From an uncultured Treponema sp. (lineage in GTDB: Bacteria > Spirochaetota > Spirochaetia > Treponematales > Treponemataceae), in assembly GCA_946615905.1 (NCBI GenBank), contig CAMOIE010000002.1, positions 62,001 through 126,000 of the forward strand: a stretch of DNA of 64,000 nt. Reading direction: 5' to 3'. A program made the translations under genes and the position numbers. Position 1 is the first letter of the stretch. Each line of letters opens with the position of its first letter. This document shows positions 8,249 to 15,819 of this stretch, piece by piece. The notes under the pieces were generated by a model. The model did no database searches, was not told the DNA's origin, and worked only from the letters and a program-made list of their open reading frames with translations.

Positions 8249-8578
8249 ATGACAAACGAACACTTTAAGAGTATTATGGGCGGAATCCGACAGAACAAAA
8301 GCCATTCTGTTTGCATCAAATTCGACTCGGAAAAGATTTCGGACGGTGGATTTTTCGACTGGATGTCAAAGAGATGGAAGAGTGTCGTAGCGGTTGCATG
8401 CTTTACACTTCTTATGACTGTTGGAGGCTTTTGCGGTGGACTTCTTATATCAGGCTGGGGATTATGGTTTCTTGGAGTTCGCTCTGTGACTTTATGTGCA
8501 ATCATCGCAATATTCTGTGCCGTTGGATTAGGTGCGATAACAATATATTTCATGGGCAAAGAGGAAAATTTGTTTTAG
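8249..8578 (+). CDS. Second GG-leader membrane-active peptide, paralogue with short leader
   Basis: 109 residues starting MTNEHFKS after AGGAGAAAACAAA. The leader is only about 35 residues and contains KFDSEKISDGG, which aligns with FDAEKIS in the leader of the first peptide but then goes straight to GG, as if the middle of the leader had been deleted. The core begins FFDWMSKRWK, matching LWDWCKSNWK of the first peptide (shared G-x-[WF]-DW-x4-WK). Two hydrophobic segments rich in Gly and Cys follow (about residues 46-65 and 75-100). Likely processed and exported by the C39 transporter at the left edge; antimicrobial or signalling role is unproven. It has its own copy of the shared promoter. 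Confidence 0.75.
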   Translation: MTNEHFKSIMGGIRQNKSHSVCIKFDSEKISDGGFFDWMSKRWKSVVAVACFTLLMTVGGFCGGLLISGWGLWFLGVRSVTLCAIIAIFCAVGLGAITIYFMGKEENLF

Positions 8579-8646
8579 GATGCGGGTGCAAAAATCATTC
8601 TAAACACTGAATAAGTATGCTCAAAGAGTGAAAAGGAGCAATTCAA

Positions 8647-8847
8647 ATGAAAAAGATTATAGCAGCTGCTTTTGGAATATCGGTGCTTTTTACAGCTTTT
8701 TCTGTTTGTGGAACCGAGCTGAATAATTTCGATGTTTTTACGAACTCTTACGTCATCTGTGAGGATAGTGGAGAGGCTCATCCGAACTATGAGGATTTCC
8801 ACGCCGATGTCTCGGAAGTCATTTTCCACGACCGAGTGAATTCATAA
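8647..8847 (+). CDS. Small secreted protein of unknown function
   Basis: 66 residues, with AAAGGAG before the ATG. The first about 23 residues form a signal peptide (MKKIIAAAFGISVLFTAFSV) and the mature part is short and acidic with one Cys-containing segment. No family recognised. It follows the second peptide gene by 68 nt on the same strand, so it may be cotranscribed; small secreted or membrane proteins in such places sometimes give self-immunity, but nothing here shows that. It could also be the N-terminal remnant of a larger gene, because it ends close to the convergent TolC-family gene. Confidence 0.6.
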   Translation: MKKIIAAAFGISVLFTAFSVCGTELNNFDVFTNSYVICEDSGEAHPNYEDFHADVSEVIFHDRVNS

Positions 8848-8854
8848 AAAAATC

Positions 8855-10411
8855 CTATTCTACCGAAACGATACTTGCCGTGTAGTATTTGAATTCCAAA
8901 ATCGCCTGCAAGTAGTTTACAAGCACTTGGTAGTAAGAGTTTTCTGCTGAAATGTGCTTTTGGTCCTGCTGTAAAAGATTGTCCACCGTGATAAGCCCGG
9001 CGTTGAATCTTTTTTGCTCGTTTTCGTAGAGATTTTTTTGTAAGTCAAGAACAGAGTCGGCACCTTGCACGAGATTTTTGTAGATTGCAAGTTTTTCCGC
9101 TGCACTCTGAATTTGCAAGGCCAGCGTGTTTTTTGCCTTGTTGTATTCGATTAGGGCCTTGTCGTATTCTGCCTGAGCCTGGTCAAAAGCCCCTTTTTTT
9201 TCGTTGTTTCCGATTTTAGCGCTCACTCCTACGGCTCCGCTTACGTTCACACCGTGGTTATTTTTGAAGCCAGATGAAAGGAATTGGTCTGTGTTGTCGG
9301 AATAGGTCGCGCCGCTCGCCCCGATTCCAAAGTTGAGGTTCGCATCGGGGAGACGGTCGGCCTTTGCAAGCCTCACCTTTAAGTCTGCCATTTCAACGCC
9401 CTGTTTGAGATATTTTAAGTCATTCCTATTTTCCAGCACAGATGAGATAAAATCCTCTGTCAGCTCGCCGGAATTAGGAATTTGAATTGATTTTAAGTCA
9501 ATTTCCGAAAACGGGTTTTCCGGCAGCCCGATTTTGCTTGTATCGGAAATTCCAAGGACGGTCACAAGTTCGATTTTAGCTTTGTTGCACTGAACTTTTG
9601 CATCCTGAAGTTGCCGCCTGTTTTCGTGCGTGTTGACCTCTAGTGCGAGCAAGTCGTTTTTGGTGCGAACGCCAGCCCGAATGAGCGAGTCCATGTTGTC
9701 GTTTCGCTCTTCGATTTTTTTCTGTAAATTTTCTAGCTGCTCTAGAAATTTGTAGGCCAAAAAATAGTTCCAGTAAAGCTGTGAGACATTTATCATCGAC
9801 TTTGAGATTGTGTCTTCTAGGGAAAATTCCATTTGTTCGATGTAATTTTTTGCCATGTCGAGTCTAAGAGAAGTGAGCGAATTCTTGAATGACTTGAAGA
9901 GGGGTAGGGAAAGTTCCAATGAAATCTCCCCCTTGTTCCTTGCTTTTTCGTCATCAAGTTTTGAAAGTCCAGCATCATAAAATTTGCTTCCGTATGTGTA
10001 ATCAGGAGAATTTTTTGTCTGCTGAACCGTGTATGAAAGTTTTGTCTCAAGTCCGAAGCTGAATAGTTTTTTGAGGAAAATCGTTCCCCCTGTCTGCTCA
10101 CTTATAGTGTTTCCCAAATCAATAAAATCCGCCCCAACGGTTGAATCGACATGATAATTCGGGTCATCTTCGTCAACAGGATTTTGGGTTCGCGAATACT
10201 GTGCCTGTGCGCCCGCCTCAATGTCAAAAGCCCCCTTCACCTGACGGTACTGGCCGCGTGCGGAGGCTAGGGCCGCCCTTTGGTTTTGAATGTCGTAATT
10301 GTTTTCAAGTGCGAGCGAAAATGCGTCTTGAAGGGAAAGTTTTTTTGATTCCTGTGCAAAAAAAGAGAGCGGTATGAAAATCAAACAAGCAAGGCAAATA
10401 AAAAATCGCAT
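8855..10411 (-). CDS. TolC-family outer membrane efflux protein
   Basis: 518 residues with signal peptide MRFFICLACLIFIPLSFFAQ and the TolC/OEP pattern: LSLQDAFSLALENNYDIQ at the mature N-terminus, long amphipathic helices (QLENLQKKIEERNDNMDSL; AIYKNLVQGADSVLDLQKNL), and a second repeat with QQDQKHISAENSYYQVLVNYLQAILEF near the C-terminus. Such proteins form trimers spanning the outer membrane and periplasm and receive cargo from inner membrane exporters. Placed between the peptide genes and the sigma operon, it is a good candidate for the outer channel of the NHLP exporters, though other efflux pumps could use it. It is divergent from the sigma operon and has no clear Shine-Dalgarno. Confidence 0.92.
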   Translation of the reverse strand: MRFFICLACLIFIPLSFFAQESKKLSLQDAFSLALENNYDIQNQRAALASARGQYRQVKGAFDIEAGAQAQYSRTQNPVDEDDPNYHVDSTVGADFIDLGNTISEQTGGTIFLKKLFSFGLETKLSYTVQQTKNSPDYTYGSKFYDAGLSKLDDEKARNKGEISLELSLPLFKSFKNSLTSLRLDMAKNYIEQMEFSLEDTISKSMINVSQLYWNYFLAYKFLEQLENLQKKIEERNDNMDSLIRAGVRTKNDLLALEVNTHENRRQLQDAKVQCNKAKIELVTVLGISDTSKIGLPENPFSEIDLKSIQIPNSGELTEDFISSVLENRNDLKYLKQGVEMADLKVRLAKADRLPDANLNFGIGASGATYSDNTDQFLSSGFKNNHGVNVSGAVGVSAKIGNNEKKGAFDQAQAEYDKALIEYNKAKNTLALQIQSAAEKLAIYKNLVQGADSVLDLQKNLYENEQKRFNAGLITVDNLLQQDQKHISAENSYYQVLVNYLQAILEFKYYTASIVSVE

Positions 10412-10497
10412 GATGGTATTTTAGTGCATCCAATAAGAAAGAAAAAGAAGCAATGAAATTTTAATTTGTTTTTTCCCAGAAAAATGTTACAATATCT

Positions 10498-10530
10498 TTA
10501 GCCTTTTTTGGTTTATCTTCGTATAAATAT
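10498..10530 (+). promoter_or_regulatory. Shared promoter copy 3, TTAGCC-N15-TCGTATAAATA
   Basis: TTAGCC at 10498 and TCGTATAAATAT at 10519, the same 21-nt offset as copies 1 and 2. It drives the leader peptide plus ECF sigma operon, so the sigma factor may activate its own gene. Confidence 0.78.
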
Positions 10531-10545
10531 ACGTGAGGTAAAATT

Positions 10546-10761
10546 ATGAATGATAAAAGACTTAAGCAGTTATTCGATTTTCAAAGATTCGCAGGGAATT
10601 CATCTATGGAATTCGCAATCAAAAGCGCACACTCCTATATCGACTCGTTGCAGGCGAAAGGTTTTGAAGAGCTTTCCGATGATGAGCTTGAGATGGTGAA
10701 CGCTGCAGGCATCCCTGGAGTAAAAACAAAATCAGACTGCACGGAAGTCCCAAAAATCTAA
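10546..10761 (+). CDS. Short leader-type peptide precursor
   Basis: 71 residues after GTGAGG. The C-terminal half shows the typical leader end FEELSDDELEMVNAAG, a Nif11/NHLP-like double-glycine-type cleavage region (here AG rather than GG), followed by a 16-residue tail IPGVKTKSDCTEVPKI with one Cys. It therefore looks like a precursor cut and exported by the C39 transporter, giving a small free peptide. It is the first gene of the operon with the ECF sigma factor, 9 nt apart. A signalling peptide that reports on export or density is an attractive but untested idea. No modification enzyme is visible in the window. Confidence 0.75.
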   Translation: MNDKRLKQLFDFQRFAGNSSMEFAIKSAHSYIDSLQAKGFEELSDDELEMVNAAGIPGVKTKSDCTEVPKI

Positions 10762-10770
10762 CGGAATAAA

Positions 10771-11250
10771 GTGACGCAGCAAGAGAAAGAGCAAATTTAT
10801 CGGGAATATAATAAAAAAGTATTCTGTTATTTCAGAGGAAAAGGCCTCAACGAAGACGATGCTGAGGATTTATGTGCAAGTGTCTTTGTCAAATTTTATG
10901 GCAGTGCCGAAAATTTCGATTCGAACAAGGCTAGCCCTTCAACGCTTATCTACCGAATCTCACACAACTCTCTGATTGATTTTTACAGAACAAAAAAACA
11001 GCATTCGGAACTTGATGAAGAAATCTCTTACAATGACGAAACGCTCGACAACATCCTCACCGAAGAAACTCTTACTGAGCTTGGTCAGGCTCTTATGCGG
11101 TTGGAAGACCGCGAACGGGCGCTTATCGTGCTTGTCTACTATGACAACAAAAGTCTCAAAGATGCCGCTGCAATCTTAAGAATGAGCTACAGCAATTCAA
11201 AAATTGTGATGAAAAAGGCTCTCGCAGAACTGAAAGACTTTCTAACATAA
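10771..11250 (+). CDS. ECF-type RNA polymerase sigma factor
   Basis: 159 residues starting at GTG, coupled to the upstream peptide gene. Region 2 is seen at about residues 10-75 (FRGKGLNEDDAEDLCASVFV; STLIYRISHNSLIDFYR), a short acidic linker follows, then region 4 at about 105-155 (LGQALMRLEDRERALIVLVY; SLKDAAAILRMSYSNSKIVM). No region 3, as expected for ECF factors. No anti-sigma gene is next to it; the downstream PAP2 gene is broken. Its own promoter has the same unusual boxes as the two other peptide genes, so these three units are the obvious regulon. Confidence 0.92.
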   Translation: MTQQEKEQIYREYNKKVFCYFRGKGLNEDDAEDLCASVFVKFYGSAENFDSNKASPSTLIYRISHNSLIDFYRTKKQHSELDEEISYNDETLDNILTEETLTELGQALMRLEDRERALIVLVYYDNKSLKDAAAILRMSYSNSKIVMKKALAELKDFLT

Positions 11251-11266
11251 TGCGGCAGGAGAAAAA

Positions 11267-11506
11267 ATGGATATTGAATATCTTCTTTTTTTGCAGAACT
11301 TCAGGAACAGCATAAACGATGCATTAACGCCGTTTATGGAAGCGATTTCGTATTTTGCAGTTTCTGTTTGCGCCTACCGACCGTGGATTCGCGATGTGCG
11401 GGTCCTCCCTGCTGGAGACGCAATCAAGACAGCAACGGGCTATTCTTTTCCGAGTGGACACACCACGACGGCGACTCCGATTTACGGAGGACTTGCCCTG
11501 AGCTAA
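11267..11506 (+). pseudogene. PAP2-family phosphatase remnant
   Basis: The frame keeps an N-terminus (MDIEYLLFLQNFRNSINDAL), then jumps after AISYFAVS to the motif AYRPWIRD and TGYSFPSGHTTTAT of PAP2 lipid phosphatases. The segment of membrane helices expected between them is missing, and so is the last motif (SRxxxxxHxxxD) because a stop follows GLALS. It is thus an internally deleted and truncated gene. It sits 16 nt after the sigma factor stop with GCAGGAG upstream, suggesting it was once in the sigma operon. Confidence 0.8.
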
Positions 11507-11596
11507 GCGAAGGGGCTAGCAAAACATCTGAGGAGTCTTAACATCGATATCGCTCAGAATGACTCACTACCAATAATTTTTGGAGGATTTTTTTGC

Positions 11597-13432
11597 GTGA
11601 AAAAATATTTTCTCCTTTTCATTTTTCTTTTAGGCTCGCTTTCACTTTTCGCCCATGAATACCAGCTCGATGCGACTTTCCCAGGCTGGATTCACAACGC
11701 GAATTTCAGTGCGGACAATTCGCTCAGCTTCACTTTCTACCACGGGCAGGGCAGCGCGGTAGTGACACCCTCGAAGGGCGTGAAGGACTTTTCCTTCTAT
11801 GTAAATGGAAAGAAAATAAGCACGAAGTCGATAAAGGCGGGCGAAGAAAATTCTCTCGACATCTCAAGATACACGAGGGACGGGCGGAACATCCTCTTTG
11901 TGGGCGATGTAGAGCCGAAGGGCGAGGAATACAAAGTCCGCGTGCAGATTCCGTATCCGACGGTCGTGGAAGGCTCTGTCAAAAAATCCTCTCTCTCAAA
12001 AGACTCGCTTGATTTAATCGAAAAAATCGTTTCTTCCGACATTGCCCACGGATTCACCTCGGCTCAGCTTGCAATCGTGAAGGACGGTCAGCTTGTCTAC
12101 CAGAATGCGTGGGGAAGAGTCCGGACGAACGACGAGAACGGTCCTGTTGCCAATTCCCCAGACGCGACGAACGAGACCCTTTACGACTTGGCTTCTTGCA
12201 CAAAGATGATGGCGGGGGCGTATGCGATTCAGTATCTTGTGTCGAAAGGAAAGCTTTCGCTTGAAACGAAGCTTGTTGACATTTTCGGCTCTGCTTTCGC
12301 CGAAGACACAATCGACGTTAAATTCGAGGAAAAAGAGAAGATTCCGCTTGAGACAATCAAAAAATGGAAGAAAAATCTCACGATTCGCGATGTAATCACG
12401 CACACGGCGGGCTTCGAGGCGGGCTATCCCTACTTCAACGACAACTACGACCTCGCAAAAAACGAATTCGGCTCGGGCGAAGGAAAAAATCCCCTTTTTT
12501 CTGGAAACGATGGCTCTGAAAAGACGCGCGAGAACACGCTCAAGCAGATTTTCCGAACGCCACTCATCTACGAGCCCGGAACAAAGCTCGTCTACAGCGA
12601 CATCGACTTTATGATTCTCTGCTTTGTCGTCGAAAAGGTGAGCGGAAAGCGTCTCGACGTTTTCTTGAAGGAAACTTTCTGGGAACCGCTGGGGCTAAAA
12701 AGAATCACGTTCAACCCGCTTCAAAACGGATTTTCCGCAAGCGACTGCGCTGCGACCGACCCGGCAGGAAATTCATTTATGGGAAAAATCTTGTTCACGA
12801 ATTGCCGAACTGCCACGATTCAAGGAGAAGTACACGATGGTCTTGCGTATTACACGATGGCGGGCGTTTCTGGACATGCGGGGCTGTTCTCATCTGCTAT
12901 CGACCTGGCAAAACTTGCAAGCCTTATGCTCACAGGCGGCTGGGGGACGCACTCATTTTTCACGAAAAATGCTCTTGACCTCTTCACTTCCCCGCAGGAT
13001 ATTAAGAACGCAGACTACGCACTCGGCTGGTGGCGGGGTGGCGAAATGCAGAATGTCCGCTCATTCGGGACGGTCTGTTCTACTAGGGCGTTCGGGCATA
13101 ACGGATTTACCGGAACGCTGGTCTTTGTGGAACCAGAGGAAAATCTCGTCATAGTGTTTTTGACGAACAAAATCAACTCGAAGATGACAGATCCAGAATC
13201 GCTAAATAACCACTTCACGGGAAACTACTACCAGACGGCGAATTTCGGCTTTGTTCCGCAGATTGTCCTCATGGGATTAGACAAGGGCACCCAAAAATCC
13301 CAGTGGAAGTCACTCTTGCGCACAATGGCGGACGAGGCTAGGCGGACGGCGGAAAAGGGGGCGAAGGAAAACAAAGGCGATGCCCGTTGGAATGCTTACG
13401 AGGCTTTGGAAGAAGCGTACAGAAAATTTTAA
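11597..13432 (+). CDS. Serine hydrolase, beta-lactamase/AmiE/PBP4B class
   Basis: 611 residues from a GTG preceded by GGAGG. Signal peptide MKKYFLLFIFLLGSLSLFA; an N-terminal beta-rich domain to about residue 130; then the penicillin-binding fold with SxxK as SCTKM (near residue 202), Tyr motif YSDIDFM (near 335) and a C-terminal GHNGFTGT, taking the place of the KTG-type motif. ITHTAGF and GHAGLFSSAIDLAKLA are typical of esterase or YfeW-like members. The C-terminal part after about 530 is an extra tail. With NamZ at 5905 it suggests periplasmic peptidoglycan breakdown, because AmiE-class amidases act with NamZ in other bacteria. Carboxypeptidase or esterase activity remains possible. Confidence 0.85.
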   Translation: MKKYFLLFIFLLGSLSLFAHEYQLDATFPGWIHNANFSADNSLSFTFYHGQGSAVVTPSKGVKDFSFYVNGKKISTKSIKAGEENSLDISRYTRDGRNILFVGDVEPKGEEYKVRVQIPYPTVVEGSVKKSSLSKDSLDLIEKIVSSDIAHGFTSAQLAIVKDGQLVYQNAWGRVRTNDENGPVANSPDATNETLYDLASCTKMMAGAYAIQYLVSKGKLSLETKLVDIFGSAFAEDTIDVKFEEKEKIPLETIKKWKKNLTIRDVITHTAGFEAGYPYFNDNYDLAKNEFGSGEGKNPLFSGNDGSEKTRENTLKQIFRTPLIYEPGTKLVYSDIDFMILCFVVEKVSGKRLDVFLKETFWEPLGLKRITFNPLQNGFSASDCAATDPAGNSFMGKILFTNCRTATIQGEVHDGLAYYTMAGVSGHAGLFSSAIDLAKLASLMLTGGWGTHSFFTKNALDLFTSPQDIKNADYALGWWRGGEMQNVRSFGTVCSTRAFGHNGFTGTLVFVEPEENLVIVFLTNKINSKMTDPESLNNHFTGNYYQTANFGFVPQIVLMGLDKGTQKSQWKSLLRTMADEARRTAEKGAKENKGDARWNAYEALEEAYRKF

Positions 13433-13459
13433 AAAAGACCGATACTATAAGGGAGACCT

Positions 13460-14809
13460 ATGGATTTTTTGCGCAATCACCAGCTTGACATAATGCTCGT
13501 AATGACCGGAACTTGCGGAATCCTTTCGCTTTTTGTCTTTTTTACAACGAGCCTTTCCAAAAGAAGGATGCACACCCTCTTGCTGACGGAAATTAGCGCG
13601 ACCCTTCTACTTATCGCGGACAGGGCGGCATACATCTACCGTGGCGATACAAGCGTCCTCGGCTGGTGGATGGTGAGAATCAGCAATTACTCTGTCTTTG
13701 CCTTGAGCCTCCTCGTTTTTTATGCTTTCGACTTGTATCTGATTGACCTTTTCACGAACGAGGGAGGGCTACCGAAGGCTCCACGTAGGCTCCAGTTCGT
13801 AAAATGGCTTGTCTTGGTCGGTGAGGTCTTAATCATAATCTCCCAGTTCACGGGATTTTATTATACATTCGATGAGAGCAACCGCTACCAGCGGGCAAGT
13901 GGCCATATTGTCTGCTATCTTTTCCCCTTTGTGATTTATATCCTGCAGTCCTCACTCATTATCCAGTACCGGAAGAGAATCCGCCGTATGGTTTTGATTC
14001 CTATTTTTCTGTTTGAATTTCTTCCGATCGCCGCGACGATTGTCCAGATTTTTGCCTACGGTCTTTCTCTCACGAACATGACGCTTGTCGGGGCTGCGGT
14101 AATTCTTTATTTATTCGTACTTTTGGACATGAACAAGACTGTCGAGAAGTCAAGAAGAATGGAAATTGACTTTCTCAAAACCGAGCAGCTTCACATGCAG
14201 GTTCTTTTTTCTGAGACGGCGGAAGCCCTGGCCCAGGCAATCGATGCAAAGGACAAGTACACCCACGGTCATTCCTCCAGAGTTGCGGAATACGCAAAGG
14301 AAATCGCAAAGCGGGCCGGTCTTCCAGAAGAGGAAATCAACGACATTTATTTTGCGGCCCTCCTCCACGATGTCGGAAAAATCGGAGTCCCTGACGCAAT
14401 CATAAACAAAGAGGGAAAACTCACGGACGATGAGTATCAGGCGATAAAAGAACACCCAAAATTAGGAAACGAGATTTTGCGGAACATCACCCAGTCTCCG
14501 ACGCTGAGAATCGGCGCTTACTACCACCACGAGCGTTACGATGGCAAGGGATATCCGATAGGTCTAAAGGGAGAGGAAATTCCTGAGATTGCCAGAATTA
14601 TAGCCGTCGCCGACACATACGATGCGATGACGAGCAAGAGAAGCTACCGCTCCACCCTTCCTCAGTCTGTCGTCCGTAGCGAAATTGAAAAAGGAATCGG
14701 CACTCAGTTCGACCCCCGCTTTGCGAAAATCATGCTTTCGATAATCGACGAGGACAAGGACTATAAGATGCAGGAATGGGGCAACACCGCAGAACGATAC
14801 GGAAAGTAA
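13460..14809 (+). CDS. Membrane HD-GYP domain protein (probable c-di-GMP phosphodiesterase)
   Basis: 449 residues; AAGGGAG before ATG. About 7 membrane segments fill residues 1-220, then a short linker and an HD-GYP domain (about 250-440): HSSRVAEYAKEIA, LLHDVGKIGVPDAII, EHPKLGNEIL, HHERYDGKGYP and IIAVADTYDAMTSKRSYR. The full HD and GYP residues are present, so hydrolysis of cyclic di-GMP is likely. The membrane part resembles a 7TM sensor region found before kinases and HD-GYP domains. It follows the serine hydrolase by 27 nt on the same strand. The dCache-GGDEF protein at 49764 could supply the opposing activity. Confidence 0.92.
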   Translation: MDFLRNHQLDIMLVMTGTCGILSLFVFFTTSLSKRRMHTLLLTEISATLLLIADRAAYIYRGDTSVLGWWMVRISNYSVFALSLLVFYAFDLYLIDLFTNEGGLPKAPRRLQFVKWLVLVGEVLIIISQFTGFYYTFDESNRYQRASGHIVCYLFPFVIYILQSSLIIQYRKRIRRMVLIPIFLFEFLPIAATIVQIFAYGLSLTNMTLVGAAVILYLFVLLDMNKTVEKSRRMEIDFLKTEQLHMQVLFSETAEALAQAIDAKDKYTHGHSSRVAEYAKEIAKRAGLPEEEINDIYFAALLHDVGKIGVPDAIINKEGKLTDDEYQAIKEHPKLGNEILRNITQSPTLRIGAYYHHERYDGKGYPIGLKGEEIPEIARIIAVADTYDAMTSKRSYRSTLPQSVVRSEIEKGIGTQFDPRFAKIMLSIIDEDKDYKMQEWGNTAERYGK

Positions 14810-14839
14810 AGATAGGTTTTCTGCATAAAAATCGTGAAG

Positions 14840-15193
14840 TTAAAATTCCTCGTAATCAAAAATCTCCTCGTCGTCGCGGAGGAAAATCCAGAATTTTGTG
14901 TATGGCTGTAAAAGTTCGCCAGTCTCGACATAGACAGGACGCTGCAAAAGCACATAGTACCAGGTGCCGTTTTTAGCCTTGTCAAAATCGCCTTTTTCGA
15001 GAACCTTTAGGTTAAGCCCGCCCTCGTGGTTGAAAATCCTGTGCCACTCGGCATCTTTTGAAAAATCCGCCCTTTCGTAAAGAATATGCTCGCCCCAAAG
15101 CCGGAAGCTGGATAATTTCGGAAGGTCGCGGTTTGAGAGGGAGAATGCGAAAATCGGCAGAAGAAGAAAAAGGGGCAAGAAAAATCGTTTCAT
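14840..15193 (-). CDS. Small secreted protein of unknown function
   Basis: ATG at 15193 gives MKRFFLPLFLLLPIFAFSLS, a clear signal peptide; the tracked start six codons earlier is less likely. The mature part is about 98 residues, rich in aromatic residues (RLWGEHILYERADFS, YTKFWIFLRDD) and ends in an acidic tail EEIFDYEEF. No family recognised. It is convergent with the HD-GYP gene, 30 nt apart, and preceded by a block of interspersed repeats, so it is probably transcribed alone. Confidence 0.65.
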   Translation of the reverse strand: MKRFFLPLFLLLPIFAFSLSNRDLPKLSSFRLWGEHILYERADFSKDAEWHRIFNHEGGLNLKVLEKGDFDKAKNGTWYYVLLQRPVYVETGELLQPYTKFWIFLRDDEEIFDYEEF

Positions 15194-15250
15194 CGGTTTA
15201 TGATATAACAATGCGGCGCGTTACGCCATAGTCTGCGTTAAGCGCGGCAG

Positions 15251-15340
15251 GTAGGGAGCCGGTCGCGAAGTGAAAAAACTCACGAGGTGAGTTTTTAGGC
15301 GAGTCTCGACAAAATCTGTGATTTTCCGTTGGAGCCGACG
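15251..15340 (+). repeat. Interspersed palindromic repeat (type A), intergenic copy
   Basis: GTAGGGAGCCGGTCG, AAAAAACTCAC-gag-GTGAGTTTTT and a CGACAAAATCTGTGATTTTCCG hairpin are in the same order as the copy inside the exporter gene at 1145. It is the intergenic reference copy for that family. Confidence 0.85.
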
Positions 15341-15341
15341 C

Positions 15342-15453
15342 GGCAGGGATTGTAGGGGCGGCGGTAGCCGTTGCAGGTCGCACGCGACCTGCAATGAAGC
15401 GATAGCGGAACCCCGAAAAGCCCGACCCGCCGACAGGCGGGTGCCGCCCAAAA
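15342..15453 (+). repeat. Interspersed repeat (type B), GGGATTG...GCCCG...CGCCCA
   Basis: GCAGGGATTGTAGGGGCGGC, a hairpin GCAGGTCGC-ac-GCGACCTGC, GAAGCGATAGCGGAACC, AAAAGCCCG, a hairpin CCCGCCgacaGGCGGG and CGCCCAAAAA. Relatives at 19690, 30681, 45090 and 59145. It ends 2 nt from the stop codon of the VOC gene. Confidence 0.8.
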
Positions 15454-15454
15454 A

Positions 15455-15817
15455 CTACATCGACGTTCCGACTTCAATCAAGTTGCCGTCCGGGTCATAG
15501 AAACGCACGACTTTCTGACCCCACGAATGTGTCATAAGGCGATTGACATATTGGACATCTGGATAATAGTGCTCGAGCTTTTCGACAAAGGCTTCAATGT
15601 CGCTCTCCTCAAAATAAAGTTCGCTCGCGTTGTTTTTCGAAGTCACATTTGCACCAAGAAATTGCTTCCAGATTTTTTCATCTTGCAGACAAAGCCCCTC
15701 CGAAAGAACCATGTTGCCGTCATTATCGACGAGCATTTCAAGCCCGAACAAATCGTGATAGAACCGCTGCGACTTTTCAATGTCTTTGACCACAATCAGA
15801 ATGTTTTTTAGTTTCAC
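15455..15817 (-). CDS. VOC-superfamily (glyoxalase-like) protein
   Basis: GTG at 15817 lies 8 nt after GGAAG and gives MKLKNILIVVKDIEKSQRFY, the classic start of a glyoxalase/bleomycin-resistance fold; the longer tracked frame overlaps the upstream gene and is rejected. Two beta-alpha-beta-beta-beta halves are visible: FYHDLFGLEMLVDNDGNMVL and VVRFYDPDGNLIEV with the usual metal-site Glu near the end. 120 residues, standard length. It starts 2 nt after the DUF4405 gene and ends the flavodoxin operon. Substrate unknown: it may be an isomerase, a lyase or a binding protein. Confidence 0.85.
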   Translation of the reverse strand: MKLKNILIVVKDIEKSQRFYHDLFGLEMLVDNDGNMVLSEGLCLQDEKIWKQFLGANVTSKNNASELYFEESDIEAFVEKLEHYYPDVQYVNRLMTHSWGQKVVRFYDPDGNLIEVGTSM

Positions 15818-15819
15818 TT

